From Mariniphaga sp. (GTDB lineage Bacteria; Bacteroidota; Bacteroidia; Bacteroidales; Prolixibacteraceae), in the NCBI GenBank assembly GCA_019429205.1, contig JAHYIT010000025.1:1-46675 (forward strand): a stretch of 46,675 bases of DNA, read 5' to 3'. The translations under genes and the position numbers were made by a program. The notes beneath the pieces were generated by a model. That model did not search any database. It saw nothing but the letters and a program-made list of their open reading frames with translations, and was not told the origin of the DNA. This document shows, one piece after another, positions 34,341-42,739 of this stretch (positions within the stretch are counted from its first letter, which is position 1; the number at the start of each line of letters is the position of its first letter).

Positions 34341-35570
34341 ATGGATATTCAGGATATAAAACAAAGGTTTGAAATAATTGGAAATTCGCCCGGACTGCAC
34401 AGGGCTATTGAAGTGGCGGTTCAGGTTGCCCCAACCGACCTTTCGGTTTTAATTACCGGGGAAAGCGGAACGGGAAAAGAAGTATTCCCACAAATTATTC
34501 ACCAGTTTTCGAGCCGTAAACATGGAAAATACATTGCAGTTAACTGTGGCGCCATTCCTGAAGGCACAATAGATTCTGAGCTTTTTGGTCATGAAAAAGG
34601 TTCGTTTACCGGGGCACTTGCCGACCGCAAAGGCTATTTCCAGGAAGCAGACGAAGGAACTATTTTTCTGGACGAAGTGGGTGAATTGCCGCTTTCTACA
34701 CAGGTGCGTCTTTTGCGTGTGCTTGAATCCGGTGAATTCATCAGGGTAGGTTCCTCGAAGGTAATAAAAACCAATGTTCGGGTTATTGCCGCAACCAATA
34801 TAGATATTACCAGGGCAATAGATGAAGGGAAATTCAGGGAAGATTTGTATTACCGGCTTAATACGGTGCCCATAGTTGTTTTGCCATTGCGCCAGCGACC
34901 GGAAGATATTCATCTGTTATTCAGGAAGTTTGCCCGCGATTTTGCCGAAAAATACCGGATGCCGCCTATCAGGCTTGATGAGGAAGCCCGTATGCTGCTT
35001 GAAAATTACAGGTGGCCGGGAAACGTTAGGCAGCTTAAAAACATTACCGAACAGATTTCTATTATTGAACAAAACAGAGATGTTTCATCAGATGTTCTGC
35101 AACGCTACCTGCCCGCCCTTTCCTCCAAAAATCTTCCGGCATTGCTATCAAAAGCCGAAGAAAAAGGATTTTCAAACGAACGTGAAATTCTGTACAAAAT
35201 TCTGTTCGACATGAAAAGGGATATGAATGATTTGAAAAAGCTTGTACTCGACATCATAGAAAACAAAGAAGCACCAATTTCCGGCGACCAGGCGCAAATC
35301 ATCCGTAACCTTTACGATTCGGAAGAGATTAACCTTACTAAACATGAACATTCGTCAAAATCCATGCACATTCCGCCTATGGACAAAAACAACATACAGG
35401 ATACCGAAGAAGTGATTGAGGAATCATTATCGCTGGAAGATAAAGAGATAGAACTGATAAAAAAAGCACTGGAAAAACATAACGGAAAACGAAAATATGC
35501 CGCAGAGGAATTGGGCATTTCGGAACGGACACTTTACCGGAAAATAAAAGAACACAACATAAATGGCTGA
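34341..35570 (+). CDS. Sigma-54-dependent transcriptional activator (AAA+/Fis), no receiver domain
   Basis: 409 residues from the ATG at 34341. A short N-terminus leads directly into the sigma-54 interaction AAA+ domain: Walker A GESGTGKE from residue 40, the sigma-54 contact loop reading GSFTGA (usual GAFTGA), Walker B GTIFLDEVGELP, and the arginine-finger segment FREDLYYRLNTVPI. A linker with a coiled-coil-like stretch (MKRDMNDLKKLVLDII) precedes a C-terminal Fis-type helix-turn-helix (KRKYAAEELGISERTLYRKIK). With no receiver or GAF domain, its signal input is unknown. It starts an operon-like run with LptE, a TPR protein and SecG; that order recurs in Bacteroidota. Confidence 0.93.
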   Translation: MDIQDIKQRFEIIGNSPGLHRAIEVAVQVAPTDLSVLITGESGTGKEVFPQIIHQFSSRKHGKYIAVNCGAIPEGTIDSELFGHEKGSFTGALADRKGYFQEADEGTIFLDEVGELPLSTQVRLLRVLESGEFIRVGSSKVIKTNVRVIAATNIDITRAIDEGKFREDLYYRLNTVPIVVLPLRQRPEDIHLLFRKFARDFAEKYRMPPIRLDEEARMLLENYRWPGNVRQLKNITEQISIIEQNRDVSSDVLQRYLPALSSKNLPALLSKAEEKGFSNEREILYKILFDMKRDMNDLKKLVLDIIENKEAPISGDQAQIIRNLYDSEEINLTKHEHSSKSMHIPPMDKNNIQDTEEVIEESLSLEDKEIELIKKALEKHNGKRKYAAEELGISERTLYRKIKEHNING

Positions 35571-35573
35571 AAA

Positions 35574-36089
35574 ATGCAAAAAAAGTTAGTTTCATTTTTT
35601 ATCATCATAATTCTGCTGACAGGCATTACCAATTCGTGCAGAATTTCCTATTCATTTACTGGGGCAAACATTTCTCCTGCCGTAAAAACCTTTTCCGTTT
35701 ACTATTTTCCCAACAGGGCAAGGCTGGTTAATCCCACGCTAAGTCAGTCATTTACTGAAGCACTGCGTGAAAAACTACAACGGCAAACTCCGCTCAACGA
35801 ACTGGCAGAAGACGGCGATCTGATTTTTGAAGGACAAATTACAGGGTATGAAGTTCGCCCCATGTCCATTCAAAAAGAAGACATGGCCGCATTAAACCGG
35901 TTAACCGTTTCTGTGCGGGTGAAATACACCAACAACATTGAACCGGACCAAAGCATTGAACAAACATTTTCAGCATTCGAAGACTTTGACGCGGCAAGCT
36001 CACTCAGTGCTGTGGAAGATGGTTTGGTACCTGAAATTATAACTAAGCTGACTGAAGATATTTTTAACGCAACACTGGCAAACTGGTAA
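35574..36089 (+). CDS. lptE: LptE-family LPS-assembly lipoprotein
   Basis: 171 residues. Lipoprotein signal with Cys22 (GITNSC) followed by RISYS, which lacks the acidic/lysine surface-export signal, consistent with a protein facing the periplasm as part of the LptD/LptE outer-membrane LPS translocon. The body fits the Bacteroidota LptE family: SYSFTGANISPAVKTFSVYYFPNRA, then SFTEALREKLQRQTPL and a beta strand GDLIFEGQITGYEVRP. It starts 4 nt after the sigma-54 activator stop and is followed 3 nt later by the TPR gene. The Kdo-activating kdsB just upstream on the other strand is another LPS gene. Confidence 0.87.
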   Translation: MQKKLVSFFIIIILLTGITNSCRISYSFTGANISPAVKTFSVYYFPNRARLVNPTLSQSFTEALREKLQRQTPLNELAEDGDLIFEGQITGYEVRPMSIQKEDMAALNRLTVSVRVKYTNNIEPDQSIEQTFSAFEDFDAASSLSAVEDGLVPEIITKLTEDIFNATLANW

Positions 36090-36091
36090 CC

Positions 36092-36697
36092 ATGAATAAA
36101 GAAACATTTTACAATTTAATTGAAAATCCGGCACTGCTTAATTCAGAGACACTGCCGGAATTGAAAAAAATAACCGAAGAATACTCCTTTTTCCAGGTGG
36201 CCTGGCTGCTTTATTTAAAAAACCTGCAAATTGCCGGGCATCCCGACTTCGATGCAGAACTCAAAAAAGCCGCACCGCTGGTTGCCGACAGAAAACAATT
36301 GCACCGGATTTTAAATCCTGAAAGCGTAAAAAGTTACGGGAATTTGAATTTTGAACAACAACTGAATGCACCTTCTGAATATATGATGGAAGATTCAGGT
36401 GAAAGTCATTCAGGAAACAACTTAATTGATAAATTTCTTTCAGAGAAATCGGCGCCAAGAAAAAGAGGGAAAACCCCAAAGGAAGATTTGCCGGAAAACT
36501 TTGACAATGAAATAGTTGAAAAATCGGTTAGCGAAAGTGACGAACTGATTACCGAAACACTGGCTATGCTCTATTTTGAACAGAAAAAATACGACAAAGC
36601 CCTTGAAGCTTTTCAAAAATTAAGCTTGAAATATCCGGAAAAAAGTGTTTACTTTGCAAGCCGAATTGAAGAAATAGAAAAATTAAAAAACATTTAA
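36092..36697 (+). CDS. TPR-containing protein of unknown function
   Basis: 201 residues with no signal peptide. The N-terminal half is helical (NKETFYNLIENPALLNSETLPELKKI, FFQVAWLLYLKNLQ), the middle is charged and likely disordered, and the C-terminus has a clear tetratricopeptide unit (ETLAMLYFEQKKYDKALEAFQKLSLKYPE). It lies between lptE and secG, a common order in Bacteroidota; function is not known, but an envelope-biogenesis helper role is suggested by position. Confidence 0.8.
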   Translation: MNKETFYNLIENPALLNSETLPELKKITEEYSFFQVAWLLYLKNLQIAGHPDFDAELKKAAPLVADRKQLHRILNPESVKSYGNLNFEQQLNAPSEYMMEDSGESHSGNNLIDKFLSEKSAPRKRGKTPKEDLPENFDNEIVEKSVSESDELITETLAMLYFEQKKYDKALEAFQKLSLKYPEKSVYFASRIEEIEKLKNI

Positions 36698-36707
36698 CTG
36701 AAATACA

Positions 36708-37079
36708 ATGTACACGTTAATTACAGTTTTAATATTTATAGTTTGTGTTTTGCTGGTACTTATTGTGCTGGTGCAAAACTCAAAAGGCGGTGGTCTGGCC
36801 AGCAATTTCCAGTCATCAAACCAAATTATGGGCGTTCGCAAAACCACCGATTTCCTTGAAAAAGCAACCTGGGTTTTGGCGGGCGCATTACTCGTACTGT
36901 CCGTTATGGGTTCAGCATTTATTCCACGCGACCGAATGGCTCAGGAACAATCGAGGGTTCAGCAACAGATTGAAACCGCAGTAGATCCAACTCAGGTTCC
37001 CAATTTCCCGACAACTGTTCCGGAAACCGGTTCAGGAGAAGAAATTCCGCCGATGCCTTCAGGAGAAGACAACAACTAA
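36708..37079 (+). CDS. secG: Preprotein translocase subunit SecG
   Basis: 123 residues. Two transmembrane helices (~2-20 and ~55-75) flank the typical SecG loop VLVQNSKGGGLASNF; the second helix (VLAGALLVLSVMGSAF) is followed by a Pro/Glu-rich cytoplasmic or periplasmic tail (VPNFPTTVPETGSGEEIPP), longer than in E. coli but usual in Bacteroidota. It aids SecYEG protein export. It is last in its run and is followed by a strong terminator. Confidence 0.93.
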   Translation: MYTLITVLIFIVCVLLVLIVLVQNSKGGGLASNFQSSNQIMGVRKTTDFLEKATWVLAGALLVLSVMGSAFIPRDRMAQEQSRVQQQIETAVDPTQVPNFPTTVPETGSGEEIPPMPSGEDNN

Positions 37080-37103
37080 TTTTAAAAACATAAATGCTTA
37101 TGG

Positions 37104-37138
37104 AAAGCCATCTGCCGAAAAGCAGGTGGCTTTTTTTT
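37104..37138 (+). terminator. Rho-independent terminator after secG
   Basis: A 12-bp stem with one wobble (AAAGCCATCTGC from 37104, GCAGGTGGCTTT from 37122) and a 6-nt loop, ending in eight T. It separates secG from the convergent aroK. Confidence 0.88.
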
Positions 37139-37144
37139 CATATT

Positions 37145-37648
37145 TCAACCCTTTTGAATCATTTTCAACATTTCGTCCAAATCCAAGTCGGGTTGAGTAA
37201 TCTGAAAGTGAGCCTGCATGTAAAACTCATTGCGTTTTTTGAGGGTTTCATCAATAAACTTCACCAGTTCGTCTTTTGATTTTCCCTTAATGAGTGGCCT
37301 TTCGGTTCTTGATTCCATTAACCTGTCGGCCAGAGTTTTATGATCGATATTCAGGTATATGGTTTTACCGGTGCGGTTCATTAAATCCACATTATCGAAA
37401 AAGCAGGGAGCGCCGCCGCCAGTTGCAATAACCACATCGGAAAACGCAGAGAGTTCTTCCAAAGCTTTGCGCTCTTTTTTGCGAAATTCAGCTTCGCCAT
37501 CTTCAGCAAAAATCTGTGGAACGGATTTGCAATTGCGTTCTTCAATGTAATGATCCATATCTATAAACTGAAGCCCGGCATGTTTTGCCAATTTGCGCCC
37601 CAATGTCGATTTTCCGCACCCCATATATCCTATCAGGTAAATTCTCAT
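37145..37648 (-). CDS. aroK: Shikimate kinase
   Basis: 167 residues. Phosphorylates shikimate with ATP in aromatic amino-acid synthesis. Walker A is GYMGCGKST (residues 7-15), the shikimate-binding residues lie in FIDMDHYIE and the FR segment of AEFRKKE, with IATGGGAP and a lid arginine in RTERPLI. It lies 44 nt after parC on the same strand and is probably the last gene of the parE-parC-aroK run. Confidence 0.95.
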   Translation of the reverse strand: MRIYLIGYMGCGKSTLGRKLAKHAGLQFIDMDHYIEERNCKSVPQIFAEDGEAEFRKKERKALEELSAFSDVVIATGGGAPCFFDNVDLMNRTGKTIYLNIDHKTLADRLMESRTERPLIKGKSKDELVKFIDETLKKRNEFYMQAHFQITQPDLDLDEMLKMIQKG

Positions 37649-37659
37649 TTTTAAACCTA

Positions 37660-37697
37660 TTCAAACCCTCAAACTCTTCAAACTTCAAACCCTCAAA
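37660..37697. repeat. Two copies of a 14-bp direct repeat between parC and aroK
   Basis: TTCAAACCCTCAAA occurs at 37660-37673 and 37684-37697, 24 bp apart; the second copy overlaps the parC stop codon. The stretch between them (CTCTTCAAAC) is a degenerate version. It looks like simple tandem slippage. Confidence 0.6.
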
Positions 37698-40347
37698 ACA
37701 ACGACATTTGATTTGGGTCATCCTCTTTCCCAGGCCTTTTCACTTCAAAAGGAACATCGTCGAAACTTTCTTTTGGTTTTTCAGTTTCTTCAATTTCCTC
37801 ATCCGCAGGTTTATCATGTTCATCTTTTACAACCGGCTCAACTTCTTTTATATTTTCTATGCTGTAATTTGAAAGCCGCTTGCCTTTTGCCTTCCACGAC
37901 TTAACTCCAATATATTCGGCCACTTCTATGATTTCATTTTCCCTCTCGGCGTGTTTTCCGCCAAATTCGATCTCAAAGCGCGGGTACCGCACCCAGGTAA
38001 TGCTAACCAGTTTATTCTCCGGATTTTCACCGATAAACCGAATGTGTTTCCCTTCCACCTCATCAATTTCAAACCGTTTCACATAGTAAAACTCTTGTTC
38101 TGCATCATAATAAACTGCAGAAAGAATTTTACCATTATCAAATTTTTCAATGGTTAGAATGCCGGGATCGAAATGGTTGCTGAGGTCAAAATTGTACAAT
38201 TCGTATTCGCCATTTTTATAAATGACTAGAATATTATCGTCGCCCAAAAATTCTCCAAGGTATTTTCCGCGGCTGTCGGCGTTAAGGCGAAGAACGTCCT
38301 GATCGAACCAGATTTTGCGCCCGCCAAGGGTAGAAACGCCTTTTTCCTTAAGTGAAATTTTATGTACCTCGTGTTTGGTTAAAATGTTCCCCATAGATTG
38401 CCTGCCTTTAATGGCCAGCTCGCCCATATCTGCTTCAATAGTCAGTTTTTTGATGCGGGGTTTTGGTTTCAGCATAATTTTCAGCGTTTCCGCCTCGCCA
38501 TTCGGATTGGCAGAAAAGTAAGTGATTCGCGAGCCTGGCGTTCCTTTGGTAACATCGTATTCTTTGTCTCGGGTAACCCCGGTTACAGAAAAGCGCTTCA
38601 TGTACGAAAATCCGGTTTTTCCTTCGCGGTAAACCACGTTGTAAATGGTTCGTTTATCGTTACGTTTAAAAACAGCCAGGTACAAAGGATTTTTGCCAAT
38701 AAATGCTTTATCAGAAACTTTGGTAACGAAATAAGTTCCGTCGCGGCGGAAAACAATAATGTCATCAATGTCAGAACAATCGCAAATGTATTCCGCTTTT
38801 TTCAAGCCAATTCCCATAAAACCTTCCTTGCGATCAACATACAGTTTTTCGTTTTTCACCACCACTTTGGAGGCCACAATGTTTTCGAAGCTCCTGATTT
38901 CGGTTTTCCGTTCGCGCCCTTTGCCATATTTGTCTTTTAAATGGCTGAACCATTGTATGGTAAAAGGCACAATGTTATTGATGTCATGCTGAACCTCTTC
39001 AATTTCATCTTCAATGCCAAGAATATTTTCATTGGCTTTGTCGGTATTAAATTTCAGGATTCTGGCCATTCGGATTTCCATCAATTTAAGGATATCGTCG
39101 CGGCTAATTTCCCGTTTAAATTTCGGCTTCCAGGGCTCCAGGCGTTTATCGATGTGTATCACAGCCTGATCCATATTTTCCGAATCTTCAAATTTCTTGT
39201 CTTTGTATATCCTTTCTTCAATAAATATTTGTTCAAGCGATGCAAAATGCCAGGCTTCTTCCAGTTCCGACTTCCGGATTTCCAGTTCCAGTTTCAGTAA
39301 TTGAAGCGCACTGTCAGTGGATCGTTTAAGGATTTCCTGTATGCCAATAAAGTGAGGTTTATCATCGTGAATAATACAAGCATTGGGCGAAATAGAAACT
39401 TCGCAATCGGTAAAAGCAAACAGGGCATCGATGGTCTTATCGGACGAAACGCCGGGTGCCAGATGCACCAGAATTTCTACATTTTGAGCGGTGTTGTCGT
39501 CAATTTTTTTGATTTTAATTTTGCCTTTGTCGTTGGCTTTAATGATGGATTCGATGAGGGTAGTTGTGGTTTTTCCGAATGGGATTTCGTTAATTACCAG
39601 CGTTTTATTATCTTGTTTTTCAATTTTTGCCCGAACTTTTACCGTTCCCCCACGCAGTCCGTCGTTGTATTTGCTGCAATCGGCCAGTCCGCCCGTAGGA
39701 AAATCAGGAAGCAACTCGAATTCTTCTTTTTTGAGGTATGCGATGGAAGCATCGATCAATTCGTTAAAGTTATGTGGAAAAATTTTGGATGCCAGTCCCA
39801 CCGCAATGCCTTCAACACCTTGTGCCAACAATAGGGGAAATTTGGCAGGCAGAGTTACCGGTTCTTTTTTCCGTCCGTCGTAGGAAAGTTTCCATTCTGT
39901 GGTTTTGGGATTAAAAAGCACTTCCAGGCCAAATTTTGACAACCGGGCTTCGATGTACCGTGGCGCTGCTGCGCCATCACCGGTAAGCATATTGCCCCAG
40001 TTTCCCTGAGTGTCAATAAGCAACTCTTTTTGTCCCAGTCCAACAATGGCATCACCGATTGAAGCATCGCCGTGCGGGTGGTACTGCATAGTTTGCCCAA
40101 TAATGTTGGCCACTTTATTGTAGCGGCCGTCGTCCATTTCGCGCATAGCGTGCATGATTCGCCTCTGAACCGGTTTCAAACCGTCGTTTACATAAGGCAC
40201 GGCACGCTCTAATATTACATACGATGCATAATCGAGAAACCAGTCGCGGTACATCCCCGGCAAATAGGTGATTTCTTCTTTAATGCCTTCAGAACCTTTG
40301 TCCGGTTGTTCTTCGGTATTTTCGCTATTTAAAATCTCTTCTGACAT
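37693..40347 (-). CDS. parC: DNA topoisomerase IV subunit A
   Basis: 884 residues. The cleavage/religation subunit of the decatenating type II topoisomerase. The N-terminal breakage-reunion domain has YLPGMYRDWFLDYASYVI, VPYVNDGLKPVQRRI, QYHPHGDASIGDAI and AAPRYIEARLSKF with the active-site Tyr131. A coiled-coil tower and a degenerate C-terminal propeller (from about 520) follow, and an acidic Lys/Glu-rich tail ends in QMSLF. ParC is preferred over GyrA because the adjacent gene is ParE-like and the GyrA box is not evident. It is 59 nt after parE and 44 nt before aroK, all minus strand. Confidence 0.92.
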   Translation of the reverse strand: MSEEILNSENTEEQPDKGSEGIKEEITYLPGMYRDWFLDYASYVILERAVPYVNDGLKPVQRRIMHAMREMDDGRYNKVANIIGQTMQYHPHGDASIGDAIVGLGQKELLIDTQGNWGNMLTGDGAAAPRYIEARLSKFGLEVLFNPKTTEWKLSYDGRKKEPVTLPAKFPLLLAQGVEGIAVGLASKIFPHNFNELIDASIAYLKKEEFELLPDFPTGGLADCSKYNDGLRGGTVKVRAKIEKQDNKTLVINEIPFGKTTTTLIESIIKANDKGKIKIKKIDDNTAQNVEILVHLAPGVSSDKTIDALFAFTDCEVSISPNACIIHDDKPHFIGIQEILKRSTDSALQLLKLELEIRKSELEEAWHFASLEQIFIEERIYKDKKFEDSENMDQAVIHIDKRLEPWKPKFKREISRDDILKLMEIRMARILKFNTDKANENILGIEDEIEEVQHDINNIVPFTIQWFSHLKDKYGKGRERKTEIRSFENIVASKVVVKNEKLYVDRKEGFMGIGLKKAEYICDCSDIDDIIVFRRDGTYFVTKVSDKAFIGKNPLYLAVFKRNDKRTIYNVVYREGKTGFSYMKRFSVTGVTRDKEYDVTKGTPGSRITYFSANPNGEAETLKIMLKPKPRIKKLTIEADMGELAIKGRQSMGNILTKHEVHKISLKEKGVSTLGGRKIWFDQDVLRLNADSRGKYLGEFLGDDNILVIYKNGEYELYNFDLSNHFDPGILTIEKFDNGKILSAVYYDAEQEFYYVKRFEIDEVEGKHIRFIGENPENKLVSITWVRYPRFEIEFGGKHAERENEIIEVAEYIGVKSWKAKGKRLSNYSIENIKEVEPVVKDEHDKPADEEIEETEKPKESFDDVPFEVKRPGKEDDPNQMSLF

Positions 40348-40406
40348 TTATTCTATTGTGCTTTCTATCTTTTTCGGATTTTGTCTTGAATCCCATATTC
40401 CTTCAT

Positions 40407-42242
40407 TTACGCGACCTCGTCTTTTTCCACATACAAATTATCTATGATAAAATCCTGCCTGTCAGGTGTGTTTTTACCCATGTAGAATTCGAGCATTTGC
40501 GAAACCGATTCGTGCTTTTTCATGAGTACCGGATCGAGCCGAATGTCAATGCCAATAAAGTTTTTAAACTCATCGGGAGAAATTTCGCCCAGTCCTTTAA
40601 AGCGGGTAATTTCGGGTTTTCCTTTCAGTTTTTTAATGGCTTCGCGTCGTTCTTCGTCTGAATAGCAATAATAGGTTTTCTGTTTGTTTCTTACCCTGAA
40701 AAGCGGGGTTTGCAAAATGAAAACATGCCCTTTGCGGATAAGTTCCGGGAAAAACTGCAGGAAAAAAGTGATGAGCAGCAGGCGGATGTGCATTCCATCC
40801 ACATCGGCATCGGTTGCAATAATAATTTGGTTGTACCGCAAATCGTCAATGCTTTCTTCGATGTTGAGCGCCGCCTGAAGCAAGTTAAACTCTTCGTTTT
40901 CGTAAACCACCTTTTTAGTGAGCCCAAAGGTATTCAGCGGTTTCCCCCTCAAACTGAAAACAGCTTGCGTGTTTACATCGCGTGATTTTGTGATGGAACC
41001 GCTTGCCGAGTCGCCTTCGGTAATAAAAATGCTCGATTCATCGGCCCGTTCGTGGTTGCTGTCGAAATGAATGCGGCAATCACGCAGTTTTTTATTGTGC
41101 AGGCTTACTTTTTTAGCCCGTTGTTTGGCCAGTTTTTTAATTCCGGAAATGGCCTTCCTTTCGCGTTCCGATTCTGTTATTCGCCGGTGCAAAACTTCTG
41201 CTGTATCGGGATTCTTGTGCAGAAAATTATCGAGTTCTTTCTGCAGGAAATTTCCAACGTGAGCTCTAACTGAAGGGCCATTCGGGCCAATATCTTTTGA
41301 ACCGAGTTTTGTTTTTGTTTGCGACTCGAAAACCGGTTCTTCCACTTTAATGCTCACCGCTGCCACAATGGATGCACGGATATCGGACGGATCGAAATCT
41401 TTTTTGTAAAAATCGCGGATAGTTTTCACATAAACCTCACGAAAAGCCTGAAGGTGTGTACCTCCCTGGGTGGTATGCTGGCCGTTTACAAAAGAATAAT
41501 AATCTTCGCCATAGCGGTTTCCGTGTGTTATGGCAATTTCTATATCTTCACCTTTCAGGTGGATTACCGGATAAATCGCATCGTCGTCCATGTTTTCTTC
41601 CAGCAGGTCGCGCAATCCATTTCTGGAATAAAACCGTTCGCCATTGTATTCAACAACGAGTCCGGCATTCAGAAAAGTGTAATTTTTCACCATATTCACC
41701 ACATAATCGCTGATGTAGTGAAAACTGCGGAAAACTTCAGGGTCGGGTTCAAAAGTTACCAGTGTTCCATTAGGCTCTTCCAACCCGTTCAAATCCTTTT
41801 CATTGGTGATGTTTCCCTGACTAAAATCAATTTCTTTGGCTACCCCTTCGCGAACCGAGCGAATAGTAAATTTGGAAGAAAGGGCGTTCACTGCTTTTAT
41901 TCCCACACCATTCAGCCCCACTGATTTTTTAAAAACCTTTGAATCGTATTTGGCGCCGGTATTCATTTTACTGGCCACATCAACCAGTTTACCAAGCGGA
42001 ATGCCACGGCCAAAGTCACGAATGGTAACTCTGTCGTCTTCAATTTTGATGGTGATTTTTTTCCCGTTCCCCATCATAAACTCGTCCACCGAGTTGTCCA
42101 TCACCTCTTTCAGCAGCACATAAATGCCATCGTCGGCAGCAGTGCCATCGCCCAGCTTTCCGATGTACATGCCCGGCCGTTTCCGGATATGCTCCTGCCA
42201 GTCGAGTGTACGAATTGTTCCTTCGTCGTAATTCGGAGTCAT
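40407..42242 (-). CDS. parE: DNA topoisomerase IV subunit B
   Basis: 611 residues from the ATG at 42240-42242 ([28 protein letters not shown]); a further upstream ATG at 42266 falls within the promoter element and is rejected. ATPase GHKL motifs ([35 protein letters not shown]), transducer domain, and Toprim motifs ([24 protein letters not shown]) are all intact. Works with ParC to separate daughter chromosomes. A TAnnTTTG element lies 22 nt upstream. Confidence 0.94.
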   Translation of the reverse strand: MTPNYDEGTIRTLDWQEHIRKRPGMYIGKLGDGTAADDGIYVLLKEVMDNSVDEFMMGNGKKITIKIEDDRVTIRDFGRGIPLGKLVDVASKMNTGAKYDSKVFKKSVGLNGVGIKAVNALSSKFTIRSVREGVAKEIDFSQGNITNEKDLNGLEEPNGTLVTFEPDPEVFRSFHYISDYVVNMVKNYTFLNAGLVVEYNGERFYSRNGLRDLLEENMDDDAIYPVIHLKGEDIEIAITHGNRYGEDYYSFVNGQHTTQGGTHLQAFREVYVKTIRDFYKKDFDPSDIRASIVAAVSIKVEEPVFESQTKTKLGSKDIGPNGPSVRAHVGNFLQKELDNFLHKNPDTAEVLHRRITESERERKAISGIKKLAKQRAKKVSLHNKKLRDCRIHFDSNHERADESSIFITEGDSASGSITKSRDVNTQAVFSLRGKPLNTFGLTKKVVYENEEFNLLQAALNIEESIDDLRYNQIIIATDADVDGMHIRLLLITFFLQFFPELIRKGHVFILQTPLFRVRNKQKTYYCYSDEERREAIKKLKGKPEITRFKGLGEISPDEFKNFIGIDIRLDPVLMKKHESVSQMLEFYMGKNTPDRQDFIIDNLYVEKDEVA

Positions 42243-42263
42243 AATTTTTCCTGAATTTTGGCA

Positions 42264-42271
42264 CAAATATA
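42264..42271 (-). promoter_or_regulatory. -7 promoter element for parE-parC-aroK
   Basis: The minus strand reads TATATTTG, an exact TAnnTTTG match, 22 nt before the parE ATG at 42240-42242, which sets the start choice. Confidence 0.62.
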
Positions 42272-42377
42272 ACCAAAACAGCGCTCTTTTGTGCCGGGAG
42301 TTTCAAACCAATAACTAACAATCTAAGGTTGAAAAGTTTGGATAAAAAATCCTTTGAAATTTCAGAAAAAATTAGTG

Positions 42378-42412
42378 AAAAAGCGGAATCCCGGTTTTCG
42401 GGTTCCACTTTT
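42378..42412 (-). terminator. Rho-independent terminator of the efflux operon
   Basis: On the minus strand a GC-rich stem (GGAACCCG pairing with CGGGATTCC, one bulge) is followed by GCTTTTTC, 24 nt after the PII-like stop at 42436. Confidence 0.7.
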
Positions 42413-42435
42413 CCACTTCTGAATTAGAAATCCGG

Positions 42436-42735
42436 TTAAACGGTTTTTTCCACGTTCCACACAAATGCCCTTACGCCAACTTCCTCGTGAATTTTATCGA
42501 GTTTTTCAACGGCATCGAGCAAAGTATCTACTTTTTCATCGGGAATTATGGTAAGTGCAGCCGAGTTCATTTCGGGCCAGGTATGCGTGCCCATGCGCGG
42601 TTCGCCGGTATTTGTTCCCCGGCCCCTGACTTCACTAAACCAGGTATAGCCTCTTATTTTCAATGTGTCGAACATGTATTCCACACGCTCGGTATTGGTT
42701 TGATTGAATACTATCATTACTGCTTTCATTTTCAT
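42436..42735 (-). CDS. PII-like regulatory protein linked to the RND pump
   Basis: 99 residues from the ATG at 42733-42735 (MKMKAVMIVFNQTNTERV), beginning 4 nt after the RND stop; an in-frame ATG two codons later is also possible. The alpha/beta pattern fits the PII/CutA-like ferredoxin fold (ERVEYMFDTLKIRGYTWFSEVRGRGTNTGEP, then VDTLLDAVEKLDKI). PII-like proteins of a distinct group are known beside metal-type RND pumps. The canonical T-loop Tyr51 uridylylation site is not obvious. I infer a sensor of a metal or nucleotide that modulates the pump; the ligand is unknown. Confidence 0.78.
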   Translation of the reverse strand: MKMKAVMIVFNQTNTERVEYMFDTLKIRGYTWFSEVRGRGTNTGEPRMGTHTWPEMNSAALTIIPDEKVDTLLDAVEKLDKIHEEVGVRAFVWNVEKTV

Positions 42736-42739
42736 GCTT

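Noticed and set aside
37660-37697. 14-bp direct repeats as a possible CRISPR or attachment site
   Set aside because: Only two copies, low complexity, and they overlap the parC stop; simple tandem slippage is a better explanation.
38398-41924. Several long plus-strand open frames opposite parC and parE
   Set aside because: They mirror the strongly conserved minus-strand genes, show no domain pattern and are explained by codon bias on the opposite strand.
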